Below, in pieces: positions 26,022 through 36,367 of a stretch of DNA of 64,000 nt (the stretch's first letter is position 1; each line of letters opens with the position of its first letter). This DNA is from DATBLE01 sp963734065 (GTDB lineage Bacteria > Actinomycetota > Thermoleophilia > Gaiellales > Gaiellaceae): assembly GCA_963734065.1 (NCBI GenBank), contig CAVTFN010000005.1:1-64000 (forward strand), in the 5' to 3' direction. A program made the translations under genes and the position numbers. The notes under the pieces are model-generated. The model was not told the DNA's origin. It saw nothing but the letters and a program-made list of their open reading frames with translations, and made no database searches.

Positions 26022-26391
26022 ATGCGCCTGGTTCGGGTGGCAATCGTGGCGGGGATCGGAATCGGCGCCGTCTCGCTGGCGTTGCTCTTCGCGCTCGCAC
26101 CGCGGCAGCGGCGCCCACGCAGCGGCGTCGCAGCCGGCAACGCCGCCGGCCACGAGCTGCCAGAGCCGCTTGCTCCGCGACTGGGCCGACGGGCGGATCG
26201 ACGGCACCTATCCGCTCGCGTGCTACCGCGCGGCGCTCAGATCCCTGCCCGCCGACCTGAAGGTCTACTCGAGCGCACCGGACGACATCCGCCAGGCGCT
26301 CTCACAGCGGATCGTCCAGAGCCACCACCGTCAGAAGATCTCGGGGCACCAGGGCACGCCCTCGGTCCGGAAGATCGCGTCGGCCAGGTAG
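26022..26391 (+). CDS. Small exported or membrane-anchored protein, one frame break
   Basis: The ATG at 26022 starts a signal/anchor sequence: MRLVRVAIVAGIGIGAVSLA followed by LLFALAP. After about 26160 a second frame continues LLRDWADGRIDGTYPLACYR and AALRSLPADLKVYSSAPDDI, then RQALSQRI. One extra base would join them. The stop at 26389-26391 lies inside the 3' end of the convergent acetyltransferase gene. The mature part is about 75 residues. No family is recognised. It diverges from the signalling protein, 166 bp apart. Confidence 0.55.
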
Positions 26392-27561
26392 ACGGCGCCT
26401 TCGCGTCAGCTCGTCCAGGCGACCGGCGCGCTGCAGGTCGCGGAACGTGAAGCCGCCCAGGTAGACCGAGCCGAGATCGGAGACGTCGAGCGCGAGGTCC
26501 GCGTCGTCGCTCGTCCGTGCCGCCTCGCCGTCCGCGAGCCGCCAGCGGCCCTCGTTCCAGGCGCAGAACTCGTCGCGGACGTCCAGGACGACGGAGCCCT
26601 CGCCCGCGTACGTCCTCCCCGAGAGCGCCGCTCCGACGTCGACGAGCCGCACCCAGAGCCCGTCTGAGATCGTCGGCCTCGCCAGGCTCGGACGGGCAAG
26701 CAGCAGGAGCAGCGGGTGGTCGACGGGCTGCAGCCGCGGCCGAGACCGCCTTCGTCCAGTCGACGTCGAGGAGGTAGCGCCAGATCGACGCGGTCGCCGC
26801 GGGCGTCGCGGCGATCACCTCGAGGGTGCGCAGCTTCGTCTCCGGGCCCGAGGTCGCCGAAGGCGACGTGCAGGCGGTAGATCGCGTATGCCTGCGGCTC
26901 GCCGTCGACCTCGAGCACGGCGAGCTGCTTCGGGCCGCCGCCGAACCGGAAGTTCTCGCGGGTCGACGAGCTGCCGGTTCTCGCCACCAGGCCTCGGACC
27001 GCTCGTACATGCCCGGCGTGACCGCGCTGCACCGCGTCGTAGACCGGCGGCAGCTGCTGCGCGGCGCGTGTCGAAGTCGACGAGACGCACGCGGCCGACC
27101 GGCTCGCACGCCCGGGCGGAACGCGGCGAACGACTTCTCGACGTCGAGCTCGGGCGTTCGAGCGAGGCGAGCCCGTAGCCGTAGCGGCCGTAGATCGTCT
27201 CCTCGGATGCCCAGAGCGCCGCGAGCGGCTCGCCTCGCTCGTGCACGTCGTCGAGCTGGGCGCGCATCATCGAGCGGAGGACGCCGCGGCGGCGGTGCGT
27301 CGGCAGGACGCCGACGACCGTCACGCCGGCGCGTCGGCAGCTGCGCGCCGCCGGGCACGGTCATCCGGAACGTGAACGCGCCCGCGCCGCCGACGATCGT
27401 GCCGCCGTCGTCGACTGCGGCGAGCATGCGCTCGAGCTCGAAGATCTTCAGCCAGCGCTCGGCCCACGTCGTCGTCCGGCCGCTCCCGGCCGAAGTAGTG
27501 GACGATCGCGCCGACCGCGTCGCGGAGCTCCTCGGCGCTCGTGCAGGCGCGGATCTCGCAT
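26331..27561 (-). CDS. Eis-like GNAT acetyltransferase with sterol-carrier-like C-terminus, several frame breaks
   Basis: Transfers acetyl from acetyl-CoA to an amine, as in the Eis family. From the ATG at 27561, removal of one extra base restores EIRACTSAEELRDAVGAIVH. Then come GGTIVGGAGAFTFRMTVPGG, MTVVGVLPTHRRRGVLRSMM (acetyl-CoA-binding Q/RxxGxG-type loop) and AALWASEETIYGRYGYGLAS. The C-terminal half includes GEGSVVLDVRDEFCAWNEGR and ends GVPWCPEIF at the stop at 26331. Eis proteins end with a carboxylate that helps catalysis, which fits. Its ATG overlaps the pcrA stop (TGATG), so the two are translationally coupled. At least five breaks are present. Confidence 0.75.
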
Positions 27562-29736
27562 CAGGCGATCTTCTCCAGCGGCGCGTACTCGAGCATCAGC
27601 CGCCGCTCGGCGCCGTCGTCGGCGAAGCGCACGGTGACGACGCCGCCCGGCTCGATCGCGACGACGACGCCCTCGCCGAGGGTCGCCGTGGCGCACGGAG
27701 TCGCCGGTCGCGAGCGCGGGCACGTCGCTCGCGCGGGCGATCACGTCGCGCGGCGCCGTACTCGCACCACGAGGCCGGCCGCAGCCGCTCGCGCACGACG
27801 CCCTCCTCGCGGCAGCTCGTCGAGGAAGCGCGACGGGCAGGTTGAAGGTGCGGCTCCCCAGAGCGAGCGCGAGCGTGGCGTGGGTCAGCGACGAGCCGCT
27901 CCTCGCGCGCGCGTCATGCCGACGTAGCGAGGCGCCGCTCCTCCTCGACGCCCTGCTCCTCGATCGAGCGCGACGTGCGGGAAGATCCCCTCCTCCATCC
28001 CGATCATGAACACGGCGCTTGAACTCGAGGCCCTTCGCGTTGTGGAGCGTCATCAGCGTGACGAGGCTCTGCTCGCCGCGGATCGCGTCCTGGTCGGAGT
28101 AGAGCGAGATCTCCTGGAGGAAGCCCGAGAGGCTGCGGCTCCTGCGCCTGCTGCAGGTACTCGCGGCGCGACGCCGACGAGCTCCTGCAGGTTCTCGATG
28201 CCGGCCCTGCGCCTCGATCGTCCGCTCGGCCTCGAGCGCCTCGACGTAGCCGGTGCGCTCGAGCACGCGCTCGATCAGCTCGGCGACGGTCAGCTCCTGC
28301 GCGCGCCGACTGGAGCGACTGGAGCAGCGTGCGGAGCGCGCTGCACCGCCTTCAGCGGCGCCGGCGCCGAGCCCGCCTCCTCGGCGTAGGCCGAGCGCCT
28401 CCCAGAGCGAGATCCCGTGCGCGTCGGCGTAGCGCCTGGAGGCGCGCGAGCGCTCGCGTCGCCGATGCCGCGCCGCGGCCGGTTCGCGATCCGCAGCAGC
28501 GAGACGGCGTCGAACGGGTTGTCGAGCACCTGCAGGTAGGCGATCGCGTCCTTGATCTCGGCGCGCTCGTAGAAGCGCGGGCCGCCGATCACCTGGTAGG
28601 CGATGCCCTGGCGGACGAGCACGTCCTCGAGCACGCGGCGACTGCGCGTTCGTCCGGTAGAAGACCGCGATCTCGCTCGGCCGAGTAGCCCTCCTCGACG
28701 AGCGCGGCGATCTCGGCGGCGACGAAGCGCGCCTCGGCGTGCTCGTCCTCGACCTCGATCACGCGCACCGGCTCGCCCTCGCCGAGCTCCGACCAGAGGT
28801 TCTTCTCCTTGCGCTCGCGGTTGTGCGCGATGACCGCGTTCGCCGCGTCGAGGATCGTGTTCGTCGAGCGGTAGTTCTGCTCGAGCGCGATCGACCTGCG
28901 TCGCCGGGGAAGTCGCGCTCGAACTCGAGGATGTTGCGGATGTCGGCGCCGCGCAACGCGTAGATCGACTGGTCCGGGTCGCCGACCGACCACAGGTTCC
29001 GGTGCTCGCCGGCGAGCAGCTGGAGCAGCCGGTACTGCGCGTGGTTCGTGTCCTGGTACTCGTCGACGAGCACGTAGCGGAACGCCTTCTGCCAGCGCTC
29101 GCGCGCCTCGGGGAAGCGCTCCAGCACCTCGACGGTGAGCATCAGCAGGTCGTCGAAGTCGACCGCGTTCGAGGCGAACAGGCGCCGCTGGTAGAGCTCG
29201 TAGACGTCGGCGACGGTCTGGTCGTAGAAGGTCGCGACGCGCGCGCGCGTACTCGTCCGGGCCGACGAGCTGGTTCTTCGCGTTCGAGATCTGCGCGTGG
29301 ATGCCGCGCGGGACGAAGCGCTTCGGGTCGCGCTCGAGCTCCTCGAGGCACTGCTTGACGAGCCGCACCTGGTCGGCCTGGTCGTAGATCGTGAAGTTCG
29401 AGCGGTAGCCGAGCCGCGGGGCCTCGCGGCGCAGGATCCGGCCGCAGGCGGCGTGGAAGGTGAGGATCCAGATCGCGCGCGCGACGCGGGCCGAGCAGGT
29501 CCTCGAGGCGCTCGCGCATCTCGCCGGCGGCCTTGTTCGTGAACGTGATCGCGAGGATCTCGTTCGGCTTCACGCCGCAGGCCGCGAGCAGGTGCGCGAC
29601 GCGGTAGGTGAGGACGCGCGTCTTGCCCGAGCCGGCGCCGGCGATCACGAGCAGCGGGCCCTCGGTGGTCGAGCACCGCCTCGCGCTGGGCCGGGTTCAG
29701 GTCGGCGAGATAGTCCTCCGGCTTCGCGACGGCCAT
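27561..29736 (-). CDS. pcrA: UvrD/PcrA-type ATP-dependent DNA helicase, several frame breaks
   Basis: Superfamily 1 3'-5' helicase for DNA repair and removal of stalled complexes. From the ATG at 29736: DYLADLNPAQREAVLDH (Q motif), IAGAGSGKTRVLTYRVAHLL (Walker A), EILAITFTNKAAGEMRERLE (motif Ia), FRYVLVDEYQDTNHAQYRLL (motif II), WSVGDPDQSIYALRGADIRN (motif III), ALEQNYRSTNTILDAANAVI (motif IV), and near the end LVTLMTLHNAKGLEFK (motif V). The C-terminus, EYAPLEKIA, ends at 27561. The span of 2176 bases gives about 725 residues, the family length. At least seven single-base breaks occur, one an extra base at 29664. Confidence 0.85.
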
Positions 29737-29836
29737 GCGGCCGATGCTAGCGGTGCGCGGCGGCGGTCTTTCCGGACGTGGCCGGCAGCGCATCGCGGAC
29801 GGGGCGCCGCAACGAGGCTTTGTAAGAATCGGCGCC

Positions 29837-30634
29837 TTGGCGCGCTACGTGATCCGCGGCGGGAAGCAGGGCTACGACCGCCTGCAGGTCCTCCACCGCT
29901 CGCGGTGGCCGGACACCGCGAGACTCCTCGAGCGAGTCGGGGTAGCGCAAGGCCTGCGCTGCATCGACCTGGGCTGCGGCGGCGGCGAGGTCACCTTCGA
30001 GCTGGCGCGCATCGTCGGTCCGACCGGACACGTGATCGGAGTCGACCTGGACGAGGAGAAGCTCGCGCTGGCGCGAGCTTCGACGACCGCGCAGGGACTG
30101 CCGAACGTGGAGTTTCGTGCAGCCGACGTCAACGAGTGGGACGATCCAGGCCCCTACGATCTCGTCTTCTGCCGGTTTCTCCTCCAGCACCTGAGCCGGC
30201 CGGTCGACCTGCTGCGGCGCATGTGGGCGGCGGTCGGACCGGGCGGCGCGATCGCCGTCGAGGACGCAGACTTCGACGGACAGTTCTGCGAGCCGCCGAA
30301 CGAGGCGTTCGCCGCCCACGAGCGGATGTACCGCCAGGTGCTCGAACGCCGCGGCGGTGACCCCACGTTCGGACGCAAGCTGTTCGGCGCGTTCCTCGAG
30401 GCCGGTATTCCGCGGCCGGACATCAGGCTCGTCCAGGCAGTCCATTCCGAGGGAGAAGCGAAGACGCTCGCGACCCTGACCCTCCAGGCGATCGCCGACG
30501 CGGTCGTCGCCGAGGGCGTCGCGACTCCCGAGCAGCTCGACGTGACCCTCGCCGGCCTCGAGGCGTTCGTCGCCGACCCGGAGACGCTGGTCGCGCAGCC
30601 CCGGATCTTCCAGGTCTCGCGCCGGCGCGACTAA
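29837..30634 (+). CDS. Class I SAM-dependent methyltransferase
   Basis: Methyltransferase of 265 residues with a Rossmann fold. Motif I is LRCIDLGCGGGEVTFELARI, motif II ends HVIGVDLDEEK, and motif post-II/IV is DLVFCRFLLQHLSRPVDLL, followed by GPGGAIAVEDADFDG. The C-terminal 90 residues form a helical cap. The substrate is unknown; the pattern is that of small-molecule methyltransferases of the UbiE/Coq type. Start is TTG at 29837, or GTG at 29849. It diverges from pcrA with a 100-bp gap and its stop overlaps the convergent membrane gene by four bases. Intact. Confidence 0.8.
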   Translation: MARYVIRGGKQGYDRLQVLHRSRWPDTARLLERVGVAQGLRCIDLGCGGGEVTFELARIVGPTGHVIGVDLDEEKLALARASTTAQGLPNVEFRAADVNEWDDPGPYDLVFCRFLLQHLSRPVDLLRRMWAAVGPGGAIAVEDADFDGQFCEPPNEAFAAHERMYRQVLERRGGDPTFGRKLFGAFLEAGIPRPDIRLVQAVHSEGEAKTLATLTLQAIADAVVAEGVATPEQLDVTLAGLEAFVADPETLVAQPRIFQVSRRRD

Positions 30635-31588
30635 CCGCGACGCAGGGCTGCGCGGGGCAACTCGGCGAAACGGCGGCCGTAGAGCGCGAGGCCGACCAGC
30701 GCCGCGGACGCGGTGATCGCGGTCGCCATCATCGGCATGACGAGGCTCGCCGCGACGGCGGTCGCCCCGGCGTGACCGACCATCGCCAGCGCGCCGACGG
30801 CGGCGCCCTGGTACAGCCCCGCGTTGCCCGGCAGGATCGGCGCGACGTTGGCGAGCCCGGTGACCGTCATGTAGACCAGCGCGGTGCCGAGGCCGGCGTG
30901 GACGCCGAGGGCGTTCAGCGTCAGCGTGACGCCGAGCCAGCGCACCGCCCACGTGGCGAGGAGGATCGCCAGCGTCCGCAGGAGCACCGGACGGGGAGCG
31001 CCGGCGGCGGCGAGGAAGCCGTCGGCCCATGCCGGCAGCCGGTGACCGAACCTGTGGTGGAGAGCGGCGGCGGCGACGATCCCGCCCGCGGCGAGGGTGA
31101 CCGCGCCGATCAGCGCGCCACGCACCCAGCCGGGAACCGGCAGGAGGACTCCGCGGTCGCGCCGACGAGACAGAACGCGATCGCCTCGGTCAGATGCGCG
31201 GCGAGGAGGCTGCCTCCCGCACGGGGCAGGCCAGGCCATTGCTTGGCCGAGGCGGCGCGGAGCACGCCGACCTTCGCCGCCTCACCGAGGCGGCCGGGGA
31301 GGACGGTGTCGAGAAAGGATCCGATCGCGCTCGCCGCGTAGATCGCGCGAAACCCTACGCCGGGCGCCGAGGGTCTGGCGCCAGGCAAGCGCGCGCAACG
31401 GCTGGACGACGGCGCCGACGGCGAAGCCGGCAGCGAGCAGGAGCCAGTCCGGGCTCGCCGCTGCCGAGACGGCATCGCCGGCCGTTCGGCGCGCGACCAC
31501 CGCGAAGCGCGGCAACGGTCGCAACCGCGATCGCGCCCGGGAGGACGTACCTGCGCATGCGAGGGCCGGCCGGCATCTTCCTGGCCAT
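30631..31588 (-). CDS. Second lysyl-PG-synthase-like membrane protein (UPF0104), several frame breaks
   Basis: Integral membrane protein. From the ATG at 31588 it reads MARKMPAGPRMRRYVLPGAI. Later blocks are GFRAIYAASAIGSFLDTVLP and GRLGEAAKVGVLRAASAKQW, the conserved loop of the family. The C-terminal half, in one frame, has GLANVAPILPGNAGLYQGAA and four hydrophobic segments to the stop at 30631. About 318 residues result after repair of three or more breaks. It is probably a lipid-linked flippase like the protein at 22141. It overlaps the methyltransferase stop on the other strand. Confidence 0.7.
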
Positions 31589-31628
31589 CGGCCGGAAGCG
31601 CCCGCGACAGTTCCCCCGCCTGAGGGCT

Positions 31629-32347
31629 CTAGCCGGAGGTCGCCCGCTCCAGCGCAGGCTCGATCCACGCCGTCGCTGCGGCGAGCGCGTCCGGATCACC
31701 GGACTTGATCACGACCTCGACCTCGGCAACCGCCGCCGGCGAAGCTCGGGTACGAACCGACGAGCACGCCCGGGTGGCGCGCGGTCACCTCCTCGAGCAC
31801 GTCGACGATCCGGCTCTCGGTCGTCCGGTAGGTCCGTCGCCAGGTGCCGATCGGCGCTCCGCCCGCGCACCTCGTCGGCGATCGTCTCGAACATCGCCTC
31901 CATCTCGGCCGGCAGGCCCGGCAGCACGTAGACGTTCTCGATCACGAAGCCCGGCGCCCCGCCGTTCGGGATCTCGAGCGGGCGGCTGCCCTCGGGGAGC
32001 AGCGCCCAGCGGGCCGCGTACTCCGGGTCGCCGGTGAAACGCGCGCGAAGCCGCGCGGCCACGTCGCCGATCTCCACCTGGCCGACGCCGAACGCGGCGG
32101 CGATCGACTCGCGGGTGACGTCGTCCGGCGTACCGCCGAGCCCGCCGGTGACGAGCACCACGTCCACGGCCGCCGCCTGCTCCCGGACGAACACCGCGAC
32201 CCGGTCGATCTCGTCCGCCACCACCGCGATCAGCGTGACCTCGACGCCGAGCGCGGCCAGCCGCCGCGCCAGCCACGAGCCGTTCGTGTTCTCGACGTCC
32301 CCCGAGACGAGCTCGTTCCCGACGGTGAGGATCGCGGCCCGGGCCAT
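31629..32347 (-). CDS. CinA N-terminal (molybdopterin-binding, MoCF) domain protein
   Basis: Stand-alone MoCF-type domain of about 239 residues, as in the first half of CinA, which hydrolyses ADP-ribose-type nucleotides in some species. From the ATG at 32347: ARAAILTVGNELVSGDVENT, VVLVTGGLGGTPDDVTRESI (the TGGLGPT-like loop), and VYVLPGLPAEMEAMFE. A break near 31855 shifts the frame to RESRIVD-like and SYPSFAGGG sequence, and another leads to EVVIKSGDPDALAAATAWIE before the stop at 31629. The C-terminal nicotinamide-nucleotide amidase domain of full CinA is absent. Confidence 0.75.
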
Positions 32348-32366
32348 CGCGAGCGAGTATACGAGC

Positions 32367-33117
32367 GTGCTCGAAGAGCTCCTGGAGCGGCGCGAGCGCG
32401 TCTGCCGGCTCGTACCCGAACACGCCCTGCAGACCCTGGACGAGGCCCAGGCTTTCCTGCTCGACCGCGGCCTGCTGACGCGCAACGCCTCGCTCTCGCT
32501 GCCGAGCCTCTTCGGCGCGTGCCACGAGGAGCCCTACAAGGCAGGCGCGGGCGGCTTCGGCGAGTGGCCGAGCAGCAAGTGGCCCTGGAGCTTCGAGCTG
32601 GCGCTGCGGCCGGGCGTCGTCGGCCCGAAGATCCAAATGGGCAAGACGCTCTACCTGAGCCCGGCGACGGCCCGGTTGGCCGACCCGATCATCCGCGACG
32701 AGATCGACCGGCTGAGACAGGCCGACCCCGACTGGGCTCTGGTGCTCGACCACCTCGCCGTCGCAGGTCCGTCGACCGCGGACGACCTCCGCGTCGAGCT
32801 CGGGCTGGAGCGCCGACGAGCTGAAGGCGATCCGCGCGCCGCTCGAACGGTGCGGTGCGATCGTCGGCCGATGGGAGGCGGATCACAACGTGCTGCACCG
32901 CTGGGACCAGCTCGGCGTCGAGCCAGGGTCGAAGACGGCCGACCTCGGCGCACTGGTCGTCGCAGCGGTCGACGCCGCCGTGGTCGTGCCCGACCGCGAA
33001 CCGCGCCGCTGGTTCTCGTGGCGCTGGCGGTGGCGCGACGACCTGATCGAGCGCCTGGTGGAGGAGGGCCGGCTGGTCAGGCCCGAGCCGGGCTGGCTCG
33101 CGGCCGCCGACTCGTAA
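32367..33117 (+). CDS. AlkZ-related/winged-helix conserved protein, one frame break
   Basis: Protein of about 249 residues. It begins VLEELLERRERVCRLVPEHA and has LPSLFGACHEEPYKAGAGGF, GVVGPKIQMGKTLYLSPATA, HLAVAGPSTADDLRVELGL, then after one extra base at 32811 ADELKAIRAPLERCGAIVGR, LHRWDQLGV, and REPRRWFSWRWRW near the end. The layout recalls actinobacterial proteins related to AlkZ/winged-helix DNA glycosylases, although catalytic QxQ-type residues are not evident to me. The GTG at 32367 overlaps no gene and lies 20 bp from the divergent cinA-like start. Function uncertain. Confidence 0.6.
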
Positions 33118-33122
33118 CGGAG

Positions 33123-33871
33123 TCAGCGCAGGCCGAGGACTACGACCAGCACGACCGCCTCGGCGACCTGCGTCGCGGCTCCGAGGGTGTCGCCGGTGAC
33201 GCCGCCGAGCCACACCCGGCAGCCGACTCCGGCCGCGAGTGCCACGAGCACGGCCGCACCGGTCGCGACCGCACCGTCCCAGCCGAGCAGCGCGACCGCG
33301 AGGCCGGCCCCCAGCGCCGCGGCGATCGCTGCGCCGCCCGCGGAGACGCGTCCGGAGAGCACGCTTCCCGGCCCTTCGTCGCTGCGCGCGTACGGCAGCA
33401 GGCGGGCGAGCGGCGGCGAGACGGCGCGCGACAGGGCACCCGCGGCTGCGAAAGCCGTGACGGCGTCGCCCTGCGTGGCGAGTCCGCCCAGCGAGGCCGC
33501 CTCCACCAGCAGGACGAGTACGAGGGCCGTCACGCCGTAGCTCCCCACCCGGGAGTCGCGCATGATCGCGAGCGCACGTGTCCGATCGACGCCGCCGAGC
33601 GCGTCGGCGGTGTCCGCGAGGGCATCGAGGTGGAGCGCCCCGGTGACGAGGGCAACGGCACCGATGCCCACGGCCCCGGCCACGAGGGCGGGCAGCGACC
33701 GCTCGAGGCCGGCGGCGACGAGGCCGCCCAGGGCCCCGACGCCCGCGCCGACGAGCGGGAAAGAGCACAGCTCCGCGCGCGACGTCGGCTCCGTCGAGCG
33801 CGATCCAGCCGGCCCACCGGGACACGCGTGAGGAAGGCGACCGCCGCCGCGGCCGCCTTAACGGCCGGCAT
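33123..33871 (-). CDS. cobS: Adenosylcobinamide-GDP ribazoletransferase (cobalamin synthase)
   Basis: Membrane enzyme that joins alpha-ribazole to adenosylcobinamide-GDP in the last steps of cobalamin assembly. The C-terminal 185 residues are in one frame: ALVTGALHLDALADTADALG carries the conserved HxDGxxDxxDG-like motif, followed by RALAIMRDSRVGSYGVTALV. The start at 33871 (MPAVKAAAAAVAFLTRVPV) and the WIALDGADVARGAVLFP block need two frame repairs. About 249 residues, the family length. It is last in the btu-cob operon and overlaps the end of cobT by 14 bases. Confidence 0.8.
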
Positions 33872-34890
33872 CGGTGACGCCGGCGGAGTCGAAGGTGGCC
33901 ATCTCGTCGAGGATGGCCAGCGCCGCGTGCAGGATCGGAAGCGCCAGCGCCGCGCCGCTGCCCTCGCCGAGGCGCAGGCCGAGGTCGAGGAGCGGGTCGA
34001 GCCCGAGGGCCTCGAGCACGAGCGCGTGCCCGGGCTCGGGCGAGCGGTGCGCCGCGACCATCGAGCGTACTCGTTCCCGGTCGGATCCGTTCGGCTGCCA
34101 GCGCCGCCGCGCCGCGTGATGAAGCCGTCGAGCAGGACGACCAGCACGGCGGTCGGCCGCGCCCGAGCGCGAGGCCCGCGAGGAACGCGATCTCGAATCC
34201 GCCGAGCGCGGCGAGGATGTCCAGCGGGTCGCATCCGTCCGGCTTGTTGACCGCCAGCGCCCGCCGCACGGCGGCGACCTTGCGCTGCGAGCCCCGCGGC
34301 GTCGAGCCCGGTTCCCGGGCCGCACACCGCTTCGGGCCCGGCGCGGAGGAAGGCCGCGGCGAGCGCGGACGCCGAGGTCGTGTTCCCGATGCCCATCTCG
34401 CCGAGCGCGACGATGCCGACGCCGTCGTCGGCGAGCTCCGCCGCGACAGTCGCCGCCCGCGGCGAGGCACCGCGTCCGCCTGCTCCGCGAGTCATCGCCG
34501 GGCCTTCGGTCAGGTCTGCCGGTGCCCGCACCGAGCCGGAGGTCGCGGACGCCGGCGACCGGCGGACCGGCGACGCCGAGGTCGAAGACCTGAAGCTCGG
34601 CGCCTGCCGAGTCGCGCGAGGACGCAGATCGCCGCGCCGCCGGCCGCGAAGTTCGCCAGCATCTGCGCCGTCACCTCCTGCGGGTAGGCGCTGACGCCCC
34701 GGCGGCGACGCCGTGGTCGGCGGCCGCGATCGACGACCGCGGCCTCGCAACCGCCCGGGCGTCGGCGTGCCGCGGATCGCCGCGACCTGCGCACGGCGAG
34801 GTCCTCGAGCCGGCCGAGGCTGCCGCGCGGCTTCGTCTTGGCGTCGAGCGCCTCCCGGGTCGCTGAAGCGACGGCGTCAGGCGTCGACAA
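33858..34890 (-). CDS. cobT: Nicotinate-nucleotide-dimethylbenzimidazole phosphoribosyltransferase
   Basis: Activates dimethylbenzimidazole to alpha-ribazole phosphate for the lower ligand of cobalamin. The N-terminus LSTPDAVASATREALDAKTK then PRGSLGRLEDLAV is typical. Middle blocks are YPQEVTAQMLANFAAGGAAI, GIVALGEMGIGNTTSASALA and AVCGPGTGLDAAGLA. The end is LALPILHAALAILDEMATFD then SAGVTDAGR at 33858. About seven breaks are needed to link them. The TTG at 34890 lies inside the end of cobU, giving a 14-base overlap. Confidence 0.8.
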
Positions 34891-35402
34891 GCGGAATCGC
34901 CTTTCCGGCGACGACGAGCAGCGCACGGTCGGCCGCCTCGGCCCAACAGCGAGTTGACCCGGCCGAGCACGTCCCGGTAGCGCCGGCCGAGCGCGTCGAC
35001 CGGCACGATGCCCGAGCCCGACCTCGTTGGAGACGGCGAACGGTGCAGCCCGGCACGGCGGGCGGCTGCCCCGGCGACCCTGCCGGCGCGTCTCCTCGAC
35101 CTCGGCGTCCGCCGCAGCCGGCCTCGAGCAGGTTGGCCACCCAGAGCGAAAGGCAGTCGACGACGACGCTCGACTGCGGGCTCACAGCGGCGAGCGCATC
35201 GCCGCAGCTCCATCGGCTCCTCGACCGTCGTCCACGCCGGCGGCCGCTCCGCTCGATGACGGCGGATCCGCTCCGCCATCTCGGCGTCCAGCGCAGCCGC
35301 CGTCGCGATGAGCGTCGCTTCCTCGCCGGCAAGCCGCTGCGCGAGCGCGGACTTCCCGCTGCGTGCGCCGCCGAGCAGTACGACCAGGCTCACCGCGCGC
35401 AC
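34877..35402 (-). CDS. cobU: Adenosylcobinamide kinase/guanylyltransferase
   Basis: Phosphorylates adenosylcobinamide and transfers GMP to it. The P-loop is VVLLGGARSGKSALAQRLAG; next comes ATLIATAAALDAEMAERIRR HRAERP-type sequence and WTTVEEPMEL. The middle is broken into several frames (VVDCLSLWVANLLEAGCG in one). The end, IVPVDALGRRYRDVLGRVNS, keeps the conserved GxGIVP...R.FRD.LGR..Q block. About 175 residues. Starts at GTG 35402 or 35393. The same frame runs upstream into the tail of btuD without a stop, so the two are either fused or separated by one lost base. Confidence 0.75.
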
Positions 35403-36152
35403 CGGGATCACCGCGCCCTCGAGCACGCGGACGCGGGCGCCGTAGTGCTCCGCGATCAGCGGCTCGGTGAGCACCTCCGCCGGCGGCGCCCTCGGCGACG
35501 ATGCGGCCGCCGGAGAGCAGGAGGAGCTTCGGGGCGTAGAGCCCGGCGAGCGTGAGGTCGTGCATCGCGGCGACGACGGTCAGCCCTGCGTCCAGACGCA
35601 GGCCGTCGACCAGCTCGAGCGCCTCCTGCTGGCGCCCGGCGTCGAGCGCGCTCGTCGGCTCGTCGAGCAGGAGCAGCGGCGCCTCCTGTGCGAGCGCGCG
35701 CGCGAGCACCGCCCGCTGCCGCTCGCCGCCGGAGAGCGTGCCCAGCTGCCGGCTCGGCGAGCTCGGTCAGGTCGAGCCGGGCCATCGCCGACGCGGCCGC
35801 GGCGAGATCGCCCCGCCCCTCGCGGCCGACGTACGAGATGTACGGCGTCCGGCCGAGCAGGACGTACTCCTCGACGCGTCATCCCCGCCGGCATCAGCGG
35901 CGACTGCGGGACGAGGGCGACCCGCCGGGCCACCTCGCGCCGGCGCAGCGCATGCAGCGGGTCGCCGTCGAGCCGGATCTCGCCTCGATGGCCGACGAGC
36001 CCGGCGATCGCGCGCAGCAGCGTGGTCTTGCCGGCGCCGTTCGGCCCGATCAGCGTCACCCAGTCGCCGGGCTCGACCGCGAACGACACGCCGTCCACGA
36101 CGTTGCGCCCGCCGAGCTTGACCGTGACGCGTTCCAAAGCAAGGGCGCTCAT
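35394..36152 (-). CDS. btuD: Cobalamin ABC transporter ATPase
   Basis: ATP-binding subunit of a FecCD/BtuCD importer. From the ATG at 36152: MSALALERVTVKLGGRNVVD, GDWVTLIGPNGAGKTTLLRA (Walker A), and RVALVPQSPLMPAGMT. After a one-base break at 35876 and others, the second half reads ARALAQEAPLLLLDEPTSAL (Walker B), LTVVAAMHDLTLAGLYAPKL (switch His) and LTEPLIAEHYGARVRVLEGA at the C-terminus. Length is about 253 residues. It is separated from btuC by 215 bp that hold a repeated GC-rich element, unusual inside an operon. Confidence 0.8.
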
Positions 36153-36227
36153 CGGCGCCCCTGCCCGGTTCGGGCAGAGTTTTTCGCCGCCGCGACCGAC
36201 ATGGCGGGCGCGGGAGAGGTCGGTTCC

Positions 36228-36300
36228 GAGGGTGTGACGCTGGTTAGGGAGGGGGCTCGCGGGGCGCCGTTGGCACCCCAGGCGGGGGGCTCTGTTTGCC
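36228..36300 (+). repeat. GC-rich repeat element inside the btu operon
   Basis: Contains agggagggggctcgcggggc, which matches the core of elements at 48505-48535, 48610-48652 and 53700-53735 (consensus ggaggggGctcRcgggg). It fills the btuC-btuD gap. Confidence 0.45.
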
Positions 36301-36367
36301 GGCGCCCTTCGCGCGCATGGCCGTTCCCCCGCGCGAGCGAGCCCGCGCGAAGCGCGGCGAGCGTTCA

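Noticed and set aside
23963..26260. 765-codon open frame on the plus strand
   Set aside because: It is the antisense of the phosphatase-kinase gene. Its protein is rich in Arg, Ala, Leu and Asp with no motif, while the minus strand shows four complete domains.
32034..34250. 738-codon plus-strand frame
   Set aside because: It contains the AlkZ-related gene up to about 32810; beyond that it is antisense to cobS and cobT. The true gene shifts frame and ends at 33117.
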